Part shown: piece after piece, positions 53,689 to 62,422 of the stretch
Layout: every line of letters begins with the position of its first letter
How positions within the stretch are numbered: position 1 is the first letter of the stretch
Notes under the pieces: model-generated
Told to the model about the DNA's origin: nothing
The model's input: the letters and a program-made list of their open reading frames with translations, nothing else
The model's database searches: none
NCBI GenBank assembly: GCA_003514385.1
Contig: DOQR01000006.1
Coordinates: forward strand, 142,845-206,844
Reading direction: 5' to 3'
Length of the DNA stretch: 64,000 nucleotides
Source of the DNA: Oscillospiraceae bacterium
Lineage (GTDB): Bacteria; Bacillota; Clostridia; Oscillospirales; Acutalibacteraceae
Made by a program: the position numbers and the translations under genes

Positions 53689-54852
53689 TTATTTTACTCT
53701 ATTCTTCCCCGTTATCCTGAACGTAAGCTCAATCATCGTTATCATCAGGACGAAGAAAAAGATGAGATAGAATGGCATTATCTTAAAGCTTACAGCATTG
53801 CCGAGTAGCCCGAACAGCGGCGGAATGAATGTCGAGCCGACATAGGCGCTCGCCATCTGTATTCCGATTATAGCGCCGGAGTTCTCCGCCCCGAAGTTGT
53901 TCGGCGTGGAGTGAATGATGCACGGATATATCGGCGCGCAGCCGAGACCTATCACAACGAATGCCGCGGCGGCGAGAAAATAAGAATTCATCGGCACGAA
54001 CAGGCAGCATACGCCGCATATAAGTATGGACGTTCCGATAATTATCATCCTGCGGTCGCCGAGCTTATCCGTGATAAAGCCGCTTATAAACCGCCCGACT
54101 GTGATTCCTATGTAGAAAAGCGACGCGAATGTAGCCGCGCGCTCTGCGGATATGCCCTTTACTTCAACGAAATATGTGCTCGCCCACTGCATGGCGGTCG
54201 TTTCTGCTGCGCAGTAGGCAAAAAAGCCTGTGAGCAGAAACGGCACTCCCTTTATTTTCAGCGCGCCGACGAGTCCGACGCTCTTTTTCTCCGTCTCGTC
54301 CGCCGCCTTGTTGACTTTCCACACCGGCAGGGTCACGAGCAGGAGTATCGCTATCGCGAGCTGTATCGCGCCGACAATGCGGCAGCCGCTGTTCCATGTT
54401 CTGTTTGTCAGCGCATAGCCCATGATGAACGGGCTGACTATCGTTCCGACGCCCCAGAAGCTGTGCAGCCAGCTCATGTGCTTCGCCTTGTAGTGCAGGG
54501 CGACATAGTTGTTGAGCGCCGCGTCTATAGCGCCCGCTCCGAGCCCGTAAGGCACGGCGAAAACAATAAGCATCCAGAAGCGGCTCGAAAAAGAGAAACC
54601 GAACATCGCGATGACCGTCAGGAACACGCTCATCACCGTGACTATCCGCGTGCCGAGCTTCCTGTTGAGCCTATCTGACATCAGACTCGACACAATCGTT
54701 CCGCCGGATATGGCCATGGATACGATGCCCATATATGATATCGGCACGCCGAGCTCAAGATGCATGACCGGCCAGCCCGAGCCGAGAAGCGAATCGGGCA
54801 GTCCGAGGCTGATAAAGGCGATATAGATAAGCGCGAGCAAAAACGAATACAT
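53689..54852 (-). CDS. Major facilitator superfamily transporter
   Basis: 387 residues from the ATG at 54852 (AGGAG 7 nt upstream); an in-frame extension of 16 residues has no ribosome site. About 12 membrane segments. The loop-2 motif is present as SSLMSDRLNRKLGTRI and again after helix 8 as GFITDKLGDRR. It resembles the fucose/glucose permease-like (FucP/NanT-type) MFS branch in length; the substrate is unknown. Single gene with its own terminator. Confidence 0.9.
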   Translation of the reverse strand: MYSFLLALIYIAFISLGLPDSLLGSGWPVMHLELGVPISYMGIVSMAISGGTIVSSLMSDRLNRKLGTRIVTVMSVFLTVIAMFGFSFSSRFWMLIVFAVPYGLGAGAIDAALNNYVALHYKAKHMSWLHSFWGVGTIVSPFIMGYALTNRTWNSGCRIVGAIQLAIAILLLVTLPVWKVNKAADETEKKSVGLVGALKIKGVPFLLTGFFAYCAAETTAMQWASTYFVEVKGISAERAATFASLFYIGITVGRFISGFITDKLGDRRMIIIGTSILICGVCCLFVPMNSYFLAAAAFVVIGLGCAPIYPCIIHSTPNNFGAENSGAIIGIQMASAYVGSTFIPPLFGLLGNAVSFKIMPFYLIFFFVLMITMIELTFRITGKNRVK

Positions 54853-54975
54853 TCGGGTTCTCCTTGTCTGCACGGCGCGGTGCCGCATGAAATCATACAA
54901 CTTATAACATAAATAGATATTTCTGTCAATAAGATGTGCGTATGCATTGTTTCACACCGCGAGGGAGATTCTATA

Positions 54976-55752
54976 TTATTTTATCAGCGAGAACACGAAC
55001 ACGACTATCCCGAGCACGACGAGGACGACGCCGGTCGCGCGATTGAGGGTTTTGGGCTGAGCTTTGTTCGCTAACACTGCGGCGATGCGCGCCCAGATGA
55101 GCGTGAACACGACACACAAGATAAGCACAGTCATATCGGGCATTCCGCCTATCGCAAAATGCGATATCGCGCCGGTGAGCGCGGTAAAAGTCATGATAAA
55201 TACGCTCGTGCCGACCGCGGTTTTCAGCTCATAGCCGAGCACTGTGGTGAGAATAAGCAGCATCATCATGCCGCCGCCTGCTCCGACGAATCCGCAGATA
55301 AGACCGATTATCGTTCCGCAGATAACGGACTGTATCGCACGCTTTTTCGCCGGGACTTTTTCCATCGCCTCTTTCGTCGTCATGACCGGGCGGACTATGA
55401 ATTTTATTCCGAGCAGGAATGTCATTATGACCGAGAAGCTGCCCATCGTTGCCGACGGGAGCAGGCTCGCGAGATAGCTGCCAACGACTGTGAACGCGAG
55501 GACGGTCGCCATCATAATGAGTCCGTTTTTTATATCGAGGTTCTTTTTCTTGCCGTATGTATACGCCGAGACGGCGCTAGCGAGCACATCTGAGGCGAGC
55601 GCGATGCCGACCGCCATATACGGATCCATTCCGAGGAAGGTTATGAGCATCGGGCTTATGACCGCCGCCGCACTCATGCCGGCAAAGCCCGTGCCGAGTC
55701 CCGCGCCCATTCCGGCAAAGAATGTTACAAGTACTGTTATAAATATTTTCAT
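54976..55752 (-). CDS. TauE/SafE family anion transporter
   Basis: 258 residues from the ATG at 55752, just after the upstream marR stop (AAAGGG 8 nt before). About eight membrane segments. The N-terminal FFAGMGAGLGTGFAGMSAAAV and the middle GLICGFVGAGGGMMMLLILT repeats are TauE/SafE hallmarks. The family moves sulfite, sulfoacetate or similar sulfur anions, but the substrate here is not known. Operon with a MarR gene, hence probably induced by its substrate. Confidence 0.9.
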   Translation of the reverse strand: MKIFITVLVTFFAGMGAGLGTGFAGMSAAAVISPMLITFLGMDPYMAVGIALASDVLASAVSAYTYGKKKNLDIKNGLIMMATVLAFTVVGSYLASLLPSATMGSFSVIMTFLLGIKFIVRPVMTTKEAMEKVPAKKRAIQSVICGTIIGLICGFVGAGGGMMMLLILTTVLGYELKTAVGTSVFIMTFTALTGAISHFAIGGMPDMTVLILCVVFTLIWARIAAVLANKAQPKTLNRATGVVLVVLGIVVFVFSLIK

Positions 55753-55757
55753 TTCTC

Positions 55758-56186
55758 TCACCCTTTGAGCATCTCATCGAGATTGCGGTCTATAATCCCA
55801 ACCGTCTCGGTGAAGTTCTTTTTCATTTCGTCCGTCGTGTTTTCAAACAGCATATCGAAAAACGACTGCTGGAGCTGCTTTCCGCGCCCGACTATCGGCT
55901 GAGCCTTTTCGGTCAGCGAGAGGCGTATTTTTCTCCTGTCGCCCTCTATATTCGTGCGTTCAATATAGCCGTCTTTTGCAAGCTTTTCGACATTGACGGA
56001 GACGAGATTCGCCTTTATCTTTCTGACATTGACTATGTCGCCTGCGGTGCTGTAATCCGGGTTGTTCGCGAGAAACATCAGAATATCAAGCGCCGTCTGC
56101 GGTATGTTCAGCTCACGGCAGAGCGGCTTGCAGACCGCGTTATACGCCGCCGCCAGTTTCTTTGGGAAGTCTATTCCCATATTCAT
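55758..56186 (-). CDS. MarR-family regulator upstream of TauE
   Basis: 142 residues. Winged helix around QTALDILMFLANNPDYSTAGDIVNVRKIKANLVSVNVEKLAKDGYI, wing TNIEGDRRKIRLSLTEKA. The stop overlaps the region of the TauE ribosome site, so the pair is one transcript. Perfect consensus promoter upstream; the sequence after it contains a TTCA..TGAA inverted motif that could be the operator. Cytosolic. Confidence 0.9.
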   Translation of the reverse strand: MNMGIDFPKKLAAAYNAVCKPLCRELNIPQTALDILMFLANNPDYSTAGDIVNVRKIKANLVSVNVEKLAKDGYIERTNIEGDRRKIRLSLTEKAQPIVGRGKQLQQSFFDMLFENTTDEMKKNFTETVGIIDRNLDEMLKG

Positions 56187-56228
56187 GCTATCATCTCATT
56201 TCAAATTTAGACAGTTCATTTTTGAAGC

Positions 56229-56257
56229 ATTATAATCCAATACAGCGCATTTGTCAA
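56229..56257 (-). promoter_or_regulatory. marR-tauE promoter
   Basis: Minus strand TTGACA (56252-56257), 17-bp spacer, TATAAT (56229-56234), followed by TTCAAAAATGAA near the start site. Confidence 0.82.
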
Positions 56258-56343
56258 CAGAAATATTCTAAGATTGTCAAGGCTTAAAATGCGAAAGCAT
56301 ATAAAAATCGGTACAGCAAATTAGCTTTAAAATATGCTAACAC

Positions 56344-56385
56344 AAAAGCAAAAACCTACTCAACGAAAAAGTTGAGCAGGTTTCA
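56344..56385 (-). terminator. Terminator of the D,D-carboxypeptidase gene
   Basis: AACCTGCTCAAC/GTTGAGTAGGTT on the minus strand (56353-56364 with 56371-56382), then TTTGCTTTTG. Confidence 0.85.
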
Positions 56386-56414
56386 TTGCTTTATAATCAC
56401 TCGCAAAAGCGAAA

Positions 56415-57827
56415 TTATTTCTTCTTTCTTCCCTTTTTCTCAGTATATTCATTGCCCTTGACTCCGGGATTGACGAGCTTGAGCTTGCGCCTCTGGCGGC
56501 GCTTGTAATTTTCGTAGACAAACAGCGCAATATAACCGACAACGAGAATGGCGACTATAGATGCGATAATTTTAAATATAGTGCTCGAAGCGACTTTCTT
56601 TATCGTTGCGCCTATGAACAGCAGAACATTTCTCGACACATCCTCGGACGCGACGAGCTTTATCCTCGCTATCTCCTCTCCGGCATAGAGCACGCGAGCC
56701 TCGCATATCTCCTGACCCTTTTTGACCGGCGCGTCAACGCTTTTCGGCACGGTCTCGGGCACGGGCTCGATAAGCACGCTTCCGGCGTCAGCCCCTGTCG
56801 GGACGAGAGCCAGCACTTCTTCGCCGGGGACGAGCGAAATATGATCGGTTCTGAATGAAAGTTTGAGCGGAACTTCTGTTATTATCTGAGTCGGGCTCGC
56901 TATCGACTTTAATTCGATGTGGTTGAACACCCAGTTGAACATCCTGCGGCAGTCGACAAACGCGCAGTTTTCGAGCGGCTCATCGTCGTCGATATTCTGC
57001 ATCGGCGCGTTCATTATCACGCACAGATAGTTGTAGCCGTTGCCGGTGCCCTTTGATATGACGCAGCGTCCGGCGTTGTCGGTCGAGCCGGTCTTGATAC
57101 CCACGGCGTAGGGCGAATAATAGTCGGCATATGCCTTGTTCATGAGATTATTCGTGTTGCGCAGGGTGCGCTCCTCGCTCTTGTTTGTTGCGGGGACTTT
57201 ATATATTGTAGTCGAAGTTATCTCCGAGAAATACGGCAGGGTCAGCGCGTGTTTTGTTATCGTCATCAGGTCGCGCGCGGTGGTGTAGTGATTCGGGTCG
57301 TCGAGTCCGTGGACATTCGCAAAGTGCGTATTCTTGCAGCCGAGAGCCGCCGCCTTGTCGTTCATCATCTTGACAAAGCCCTCGATAGAGCCGCCGACGT
57401 GCATCGCAAGAACATTCGCCGCATCGTTGCCGCTTCGCACAAGCAGGCAGTAGAGCAGATTCTTTATGCTCATCTTCTCGCCCGGCTCAAGCCCGACTAT
57501 CGAGCTTCCGGTGCCGTCGAGCAGGTGGATAGCCTCGTAGCTCGCCTCGACCTCCTCGTCAAGATCCTTGCAGTTTTCGAGCACGACGGTGGCGGTCATT
57601 ATTTTAGTCAGCGATGCGGGAGCCGCCTGCTTGTCCGCGTCTTTTTCAAAAATGACCGTGTCGTTGTCGAGATTGACAAGCAGATAAATCTGGGCATAAA
57701 TAGGATTATCTCCGCTGTCTGTCAAACTTTTCTCGTATACCGCGTTATAATTCGCGTAGGCAGGCATGGTGCAGAGCACCGACGCGATAAGAATAAAACA
57801 AAATAAAATTTTTATGAGTTTTTTCAT
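56415..57827 (-). CDS. D-alanyl-D-alanine carboxypeptidase (PBP5/DacA type)
   Basis: 470 residues. Signal peptide MKKLIKILFCFILIASVLC..AYA, then the three penicillin-binding motifs: SLTK (active Ser near residue 72), SGN and KTGST. A C-terminal beta domain leads to a membrane segment (IIASIVAILVVGYIALFVY) and a long Lys/Arg-rich cytosolic tail (RRQRRKLK..KKGRKKK), so it is anchored by a true helix, not the amphipathic anchor of E. coli PBP5. Trims the stem peptide of peptidoglycan outside the membrane. Single gene. Confidence 0.95.
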   Translation of the reverse strand: MKKLIKILFCFILIASVLCTMPAYANYNAVYEKSLTDSGDNPIYAQIYLLVNLDNDTVIFEKDADKQAAPASLTKIMTATVVLENCKDLDEEVEASYEAIHLLDGTGSSIVGLEPGEKMSIKNLLYCLLVRSGNDAANVLAMHVGGSIEGFVKMMNDKAAALGCKNTHFANVHGLDDPNHYTTARDLMTITKHALTLPYFSEITSTTIYKVPATNKSEERTLRNTNNLMNKAYADYYSPYAVGIKTGSTDNAGRCVISKGTGNGYNYLCVIMNAPMQNIDDDEPLENCAFVDCRRMFNWVFNHIELKSIASPTQIITEVPLKLSFRTDHISLVPGEEVLALVPTGADAGSVLIEPVPETVPKSVDAPVKKGQEICEARVLYAGEEIARIKLVASEDVSRNVLLFIGATIKKVASSTIFKIIASIVAILVVGYIALFVYENYKRRQRRKLKLVNPGVKGNEYTEKKGRKKK

Positions 57828-57977
57828 AGACAGTCACCGCCGAATGATGTATTATATATATAAACGATATAAGATAGCTTTGTCCTGACGCTATGCTATG
57901 CTATAATGATTATATCAGTTTCAGGCTGTAAAATAAAGTGATAAAACGGATTTTGTTTATCAGGGGGATTAAAAATC

Positions 57978-58670
57978 ATGCTTTATGTTACGGGAGATAC
58001 CCACGGAGATTACGAGCGGTTCACCTCATCCGCGCTCAAAAAACTGAAAAAGGGCGACACGCTCTTCATCTGCGGCGATTTCGGATTTATCTGGGACGGC
58101 TCGAAGAACGAGGAGAAGCTGCTCAAAAAGATAGGCAAGCTCAAATACAATGTCTGCTTTATCGACGGCACGCATGAGAATTTCAGCAGGCTCAAGGAAT
58201 ATGAGGTCTCCGAGTTCAAGGGCGGCAAGGTTCATCATATCACGGGCAACCTCTATCATCTCATGCGCGGGCAGGTCTATGACTTCGACGGCGTGAGCGT
58301 GTTTGCCATGGGCGGCGGAGAGAGCCCGGATATAGATATCCGCTCCGACCTCGAATCCTGGTCGGGCGACGAGATACCCACCGAGGCGGAGCTGACCGAG
58401 GGCGCAAACAACTTAAAGAGGCTCGGCAACAAGGTCGATATCATCATCACCCATGAGCCGCCGATGAAAATCAAAGGATTTTTGAAACTCAAGGACAAGG
58501 AGCCCGTGCGCGTGACGGGACTCAATACATATTTTGAGGAGCTCGGCGCCGCCTGCGAATACAAGCACTGGTTCTTCGGCTCGATGCATATCGACAAGTT
58601 CATCTCCTCGTCCCACATCGCGGTGTTCCAGCACATAATCAACGCAGAGACCTGCGAGATTGCAAAATAA
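57978..58670 (+). CDS. Calcineurin-like metallophosphoesterase
   Basis: 230 residues. Metal motifs in family order: GDTHGD (6-11), GDFGFIWDG (35-43), a variant GTHEN in place of GNHE, GGGES and THEPP. Cytosolic phosphatase or phosphodiesterase of unknown substrate. GGGGG before the ATG. Divergent from the D,D-carboxypeptidase gene. The Asn-to-Thr change in GNHE (GTHEN) may tune the second metal; it is seen in some relatives. Confidence 0.9.
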   Translation: MLYVTGDTHGDYERFTSSALKKLKKGDTLFICGDFGFIWDGSKNEEKLLKKIGKLKYNVCFIDGTHENFSRLKEYEVSEFKGGKVHHITGNLYHLMRGQVYDFDGVSVFAMGGGESPDIDIRSDLESWSGDEIPTEAELTEGANNLKRLGNKVDIIITHEPPMKIKGFLKLKDKEPVRVTGLNTYFEELGAACEYKHWFFGSMHIDKFISSSHIAVFQHIINAETCEIAK

Positions 58671-58684
58671 TTATAATACAGTCA

Positions 58685-58726
58685 CACAGCGGCTCTCGGA
58701 TTCATTTCTGAGAGCTGTTTTTATGC
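58685..58726 (+). terminator. Metallophosphoesterase terminator
   Basis: AGCGGCTCTCG/CTGAGAGCTG, then TTTTTATG. Confidence 0.8.
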
Positions 58727-58837
58727 TTTTTGACATCATTTTTACTTTTCCAGATGCAAATAATCTAAAACAGCAACAAAATTACAAAAAATATGATATT
58801 ATATAGGCGGAAAGAAAAATTTCACAGGAGGTGTTTT

Positions 58838-59995
58838 ATGAACATCAAAAGACTTTTAGCCGTCATTCTCGCAGTTCTGGCGCTCTTGTCATTTGTTGGA
58901 TGCAATGTAAAAAAAGACACGGGCAAAGAGCCTCTCAACGCCGCAGGAGGGAAAGCAGACGAAGCCATGTCGGAAAATCAGCCCGAAAGCACCGACGCGC
59001 AGGCAAGCGACACGGCAAGCGAAGCCGCCGGCAATGAAGCCTCTTCGTCCGGCACCGCCGAAACTGCAAAAGAAACGCAGAAGCCGACCGCCGCGGCGAC
59101 CGCAAGGCCGAACAAGCCCGACGTAAAGAAGTCAAAATATTTCCTCGGCACCGACCTTGACGGATGGTACAACTGGGCGCTTGCCGGAAAAGGTTATAAT
59201 GAAGGCGCAAATTATATCAAGGTCTGGACAGAGGAATTTGATTCTCACGACAACCTTGTAAAGCGCGTATCATACAAAACTCTTGACGGAGAAAGCATTC
59301 CCTCCATTACAACGACATACGAATATACCTATAACAGCAACGGCACCGTAAAAGAGATCCGCACCGACGGCGGCAACGGCTACATATACAGCTATGAATA
59401 CGACTCTGCGAAGAGGATCACCAAAATCTCCGTTGTTGAGCCTATATCCGGCGACACTATGAACTCGTACAAGTTCACATATAACAAAAGCGGAAAGCTC
59501 ATCGGAGTTGACAGCGGCAGGGTTGCCGGCATGGACGGCACCGAATACAAAATCACCGTTTCGTATGACGGCAGCGGAAGAGTCTCAAAGAAAGAGAAAG
59601 TTTATTCCGGCGGTCTTGTAAAATCGTACAAATACGAATACAACAGCCGTAACGACATCTCCCGCAAGACCGAGGAAGTCAAGCAGTCGGATGACTATTT
59701 GAAGAATGTGACCGACTACAAATATGACGAAAACGGCGCGCTTATAAAGCTGACGGTGAAAAGCTCGGACGGCTCTTCGCAGGAATCCGTATACACCAAC
59801 GACAAATACGGAAATCCCGTCAACATAAAGGTCACAAAAACCGCAAACGGCAAAACCGTAAGCTCGCATACTTATCCCTATACATATAAGTACGAATCCA
59901 ATCGGATAACCGTGACCGAGCACGACGGCAGCAAAAAGATATACGAGTATCATAAGAATCAGAGCATTATGCTGGACGATTCGCGCATATTCTGA
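58838..59995 (+). CDS. Lipoprotein with YD-like repeats (cassette 1)
   Basis: 385 residues from the ATG at 58838, 6 nt after AGGAGG. Signal MNIKRLLAVILAVLALLSFVGC with lipid Cys22, then a Ser/Ala/Glu-rich linker to about residue 105. The rest is a series of repeats of the pattern YxYxYNSxGxVxxI (YEYTYNSNGTVKEI, YEYDSAKRITKI, YEYNSRNDISRK, YKYDENGALIKL), like short YD/RHS repeats, a likely extracellular beta structure. Function unknown. Close paralogue of the next gene. Confidence 0.85.
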   Translation: MNIKRLLAVILAVLALLSFVGCNVKKDTGKEPLNAAGGKADEAMSENQPESTDAQASDTASEAAGNEASSSGTAETAKETQKPTAAATARPNKPDVKKSKYFLGTDLDGWYNWALAGKGYNEGANYIKVWTEEFDSHDNLVKRVSYKTLDGESIPSITTTYEYTYNSNGTVKEIRTDGGNGYIYSYEYDSAKRITKISVVEPISGDTMNSYKFTYNKSGKLIGVDSGRVAGMDGTEYKITVSYDGSGRVSKKEKVYSGGLVKSYKYEYNSRNDISRKTEEVKQSDDYLKNVTDYKYDENGALIKLTVKSSDGSSQESVYTNDKYGNPVNIKVTKTANGKTVSSHTYPYTYKYESNRITVTEHDGSKKIYEYHKNQSIMLDDSRIF

Positions 59996-60010
59996 TATTT
60001 TACAAAACAG

Positions 60011-60040
60011 AGATCCCGGCCTCGCGCCGGGATTTTTTCT
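60011..60040 (+). terminator. Terminator, lipoprotein cassette 1
   Basis: ATCCCGGC/GCCGGGAT (60013-60020 with 60026-60033), then TTTTTC. Nearly the same sequence ends cassette 2. Confidence 0.85.
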
Positions 60041-60131
60041 GTGCTGTGAAAATAAAAATCAAAATCTGTATCTTTTTTTCGAGAAGTATGCTATTATGTG
60101 GATGACAGGAGAAAATAAAGGGAGGTATTTT

Positions 60132-61145
60132 ATGAAGATCCGAAGATTTATTGCCGCAGTTCTCGCCGTCCTCGCGCTTGCAGCCTTTGCCGGCTGCAAG
60201 AAACACGACAAAGACCAAACCGACACAACGGGAAAAAACGATGAGACAGTATCCGAAGACAGCAGCGAAAGCACCGCATCTGTCGCGGATGTCAATGCCG
60301 ACATAAAAAACTCCAGGTATTTTCTCGGCATCGACCTCGACGGGTGGTATCACTGGAACAAAGTCGGCGACGGATTTCAAGACGGTTCGAAGTATACTGC
60401 ACTTCAGGAAAAGAAATATAACTCACGCGGAGATATAGTATCGTCCGTCGTATATGAGCCGATTTCACCCGGAAACTATCACGAAGATCGGAGGCTGTTC
60501 GCCTATTCGTATAACGGCGACGGCACGGTGAAGGAAGTCCGCTGCTCCGGCTATTTCCCCGCAACCTACCTCTACGAGTACGATGCCGCCAAGAGAATAA
60601 CAAAGATAAATGCGTCGCCCGCCGACGAGGATACATACGATATGACCTTTTCGTATGACAAAAACGGGACGCTCTTAAACGTCAAGTGCAAATATTGGGA
60701 TATCGTCTTTTCGTATAATAACGGCGGAAAGCTCATCAAAAAAGTGCAAACAACCTACGAGGGCTTTGTCAACACCTTTGCTTATGAGTATAACGGCAGG
60801 GGCGACGTTATTCGCAAAACCGAAAGCAACAAGTTCCCGAGCAGCTCCTTCAAGGGCGTGACCGAATACAAATACGATGAGAGAGGTGCGCTCATAAAGC
60901 TTGTCTCGACCGACTCCTACGGCTCGACGATAGAGAAAAAATACAAGAACGACGCCTACGGCAATCCCGTTGAGATCAAAGAAACGAAGACCTCAAACGG
61001 AGATTTTATCAGCTCTTATTCCTACACTTATTCATACGAATATGAGACGGCGAAGATATCGGTTACTCGCTCGGACGGCGATAAAAAAATATATGAGTAT
61101 CAAAAGAACGAGAGTATAATCACACCCGAGACAAACTTATTCTGA
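60132..61145 (+). CDS. Lipoprotein with YD-like repeats (cassette 2)
   Basis: 337 residues from the ATG at 60132 after GGGAGG. Signal MKIRRFIAAVLAVLALAAFAGC with lipid Cys22, then SRYFLGIDLDGWYHW, the same block as SKYFLGTDLDGWYNW in cassette 1, and the same repeat series (YSYNGDGTVKEV, YEYDAAKRITKI, YEYNGRGDVIRK, YKYDERGALIKL). Clearly a tandem duplicate of cassette 1 with a shorter linker. Extracellular lipoprotein, function unknown. Confidence 0.85.
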   Translation: MKIRRFIAAVLAVLALAAFAGCKKHDKDQTDTTGKNDETVSEDSSESTASVADVNADIKNSRYFLGIDLDGWYHWNKVGDGFQDGSKYTALQEKKYNSRGDIVSSVVYEPISPGNYHEDRRLFAYSYNGDGTVKEVRCSGYFPATYLYEYDAAKRITKINASPADEDTYDMTFSYDKNGTLLNVKCKYWDIVFSYNNGGKLIKKVQTTYEGFVNTFAYEYNGRGDVIRKTESNKFPSSSFKGVTEYKYDERGALIKLVSTDSYGSTIEKKYKNDAYGNPVEIKETKTSNGDFISSYSYTYSYEYETAKISVTRSDGDKKIYEYQKNESIITPETNLF

Positions 61146-61162
61146 TGATAATAAAAATGAAT

Positions 61163-61191
61163 CTATCCCGGCCCTGTGTCGGGATTTTTTC
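61163..61191 (+). terminator. Terminator, lipoprotein cassette 2
   Basis: ATCCCG/CGGGAT (61165-61170 with 61180-61185), then TTTTTC. Confidence 0.8.
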
Positions 61192-61281
61192 ACTTTGCGA
61201 ATCGAAAAATCAAAATCCGCACATTTTTTATAAAAAATGTGCTATTATATAGACGAAAAAAACTTTCAGGGGAGGTATTCC

Positions 61282-62373
61282 ATGAAACTCAAGAGAATTT
61301 TTGCAGCCGTTCTGGCGGCGGCGATGCTGCTGTCGTTTGCGGGATGCGCGAACAAGGACACTCAGGGCGGCTCTTCCGAGCCTGTGGGAGAGCAGACGAC
61401 CGAGGAGCGAACCACCGAGCCTCAGACTAATGAGGACGGCAGTCTTGTCAAACCGAAAAACGCCGTCTCGGTCTCCGACGATGTGAAGATCAAGACCTAC
61501 AGCGGCACTTCGCTCATTGAAATCGGCAACCGCGTCATGGAGCCCTACGGCAACGCGTATAAAAACATGAAAGCCTATGCCGACGCGCTCAACCGCCTCA
61601 AGGCGGAGATGCCGAACACCAAAGCCTACTGCCTCATGGCGCCGACCGCCATTGAATTCTACGCCCCGAGCAAATATAACACCGGCGTGTCGAAGTCGCA
61701 GTACGAGGGCATGTGCTACATCTACGAGCAGTTAAAGGACATAACGCCCGTCAACGCCTATGCCGAGATGGCGGCGCACACGGACGAATATCTCTATTTC
61801 AGAAGCGACCACCACTGGACCACCCTCGGCGCGTACTACGCCTATCGGACCTTCGCCAAAGTCGCGGGGTTCACGCCCGTTGACAAAAACACTCTCCAGA
61901 CCGGCAAGCTCTCGCCGTTCCTCGGGCTTTTCTACAAAGACACAAAGAGCACCGCGCTCTCGAACGACCCCGACTATGTCGAATATTTCATTCCGCCCGT
62001 CAACACAACAGCTATAGCCTCGGACACCGACGCCGCGATGAGCAACAGCTACAGCATTAAAGTCATCAACACCGAAACTACTTCGTCGAACAAATACTTA
62101 GCCTTTGTCGGCGGCGACCACGGCGTTGTCAAGATAACGACCGATGCACAGAGCGACAAGAGCATTGTTGTTATCAAAGAGAGCTACGCGAACGCCTTTG
62201 TGCCGTGGCTCTGCGCGAATTATAAAACAATATATGTCCTCGATCCGCGCCAGCTGACCGTCAAGCTCGCCGATTTCGTCAAGACGAACTCGATAGAGGA
62301 GGTCCTGTTCCTCAACTATATGTTCATTCCCAGCAACCCGAAGTTCATGAATGCGCTGGAAAACATGGCGTAA
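61282..62373 (+). CDS. DHHW-motif lipoprotein
   Basis: 363 residues from the ATG at 61282 after GGGGAGG. Signal MKLKRIFAAVLAAAMLLSFAGC with lipid Cys22. FRSDHHWTTLGAYYAY at about residues 178-193 is the DHHW motif, and VVIKESYANAF a later conserved part; the fold is expected to be related to the SGNH/AlgX-type acyltransferases, so it may acetylate or hydrolyse surface sugars. Leader and signal peptide resemble the two repeat lipoproteins before it, but the mature part is unrelated. Extracellular, membrane-anchored. Confidence 0.9.
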   Translation: MKLKRIFAAVLAAAMLLSFAGCANKDTQGGSSEPVGEQTTEERTTEPQTNEDGSLVKPKNAVSVSDDVKIKTYSGTSLIEIGNRVMEPYGNAYKNMKAYADALNRLKAEMPNTKAYCLMAPTAIEFYAPSKYNTGVSKSQYEGMCYIYEQLKDITPVNAYAEMAAHTDEYLYFRSDHHWTTLGAYYAYRTFAKVAGFTPVDKNTLQTGKLSPFLGLFYKDTKSTALSNDPDYVEYFIPPVNTTAIASDTDAAMSNSYSIKVINTETTSSNKYLAFVGGDHGVVKITTDAQSDKSIVVIKESYANAFVPWLCANYKTIYVLDPRQLTVKLADFVKTNSIEEVLFLNYMFIPSNPKFMNALENMA

Positions 62374-62388
62374 ATAAAACAACAAGAA

Positions 62389-62420
62389 AGCCCCGGAAGA
62401 TTTGACTTCCGGGACTTTTT
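62389..62420. terminator. Terminator between DHHW and MATE genes
   Basis: CCCGGAAG/CTTCCGGG (62392-62399 with 62406-62413), T-run on the plus strand. Confidence 0.82.
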
Positions 62421-62422
62421 GT

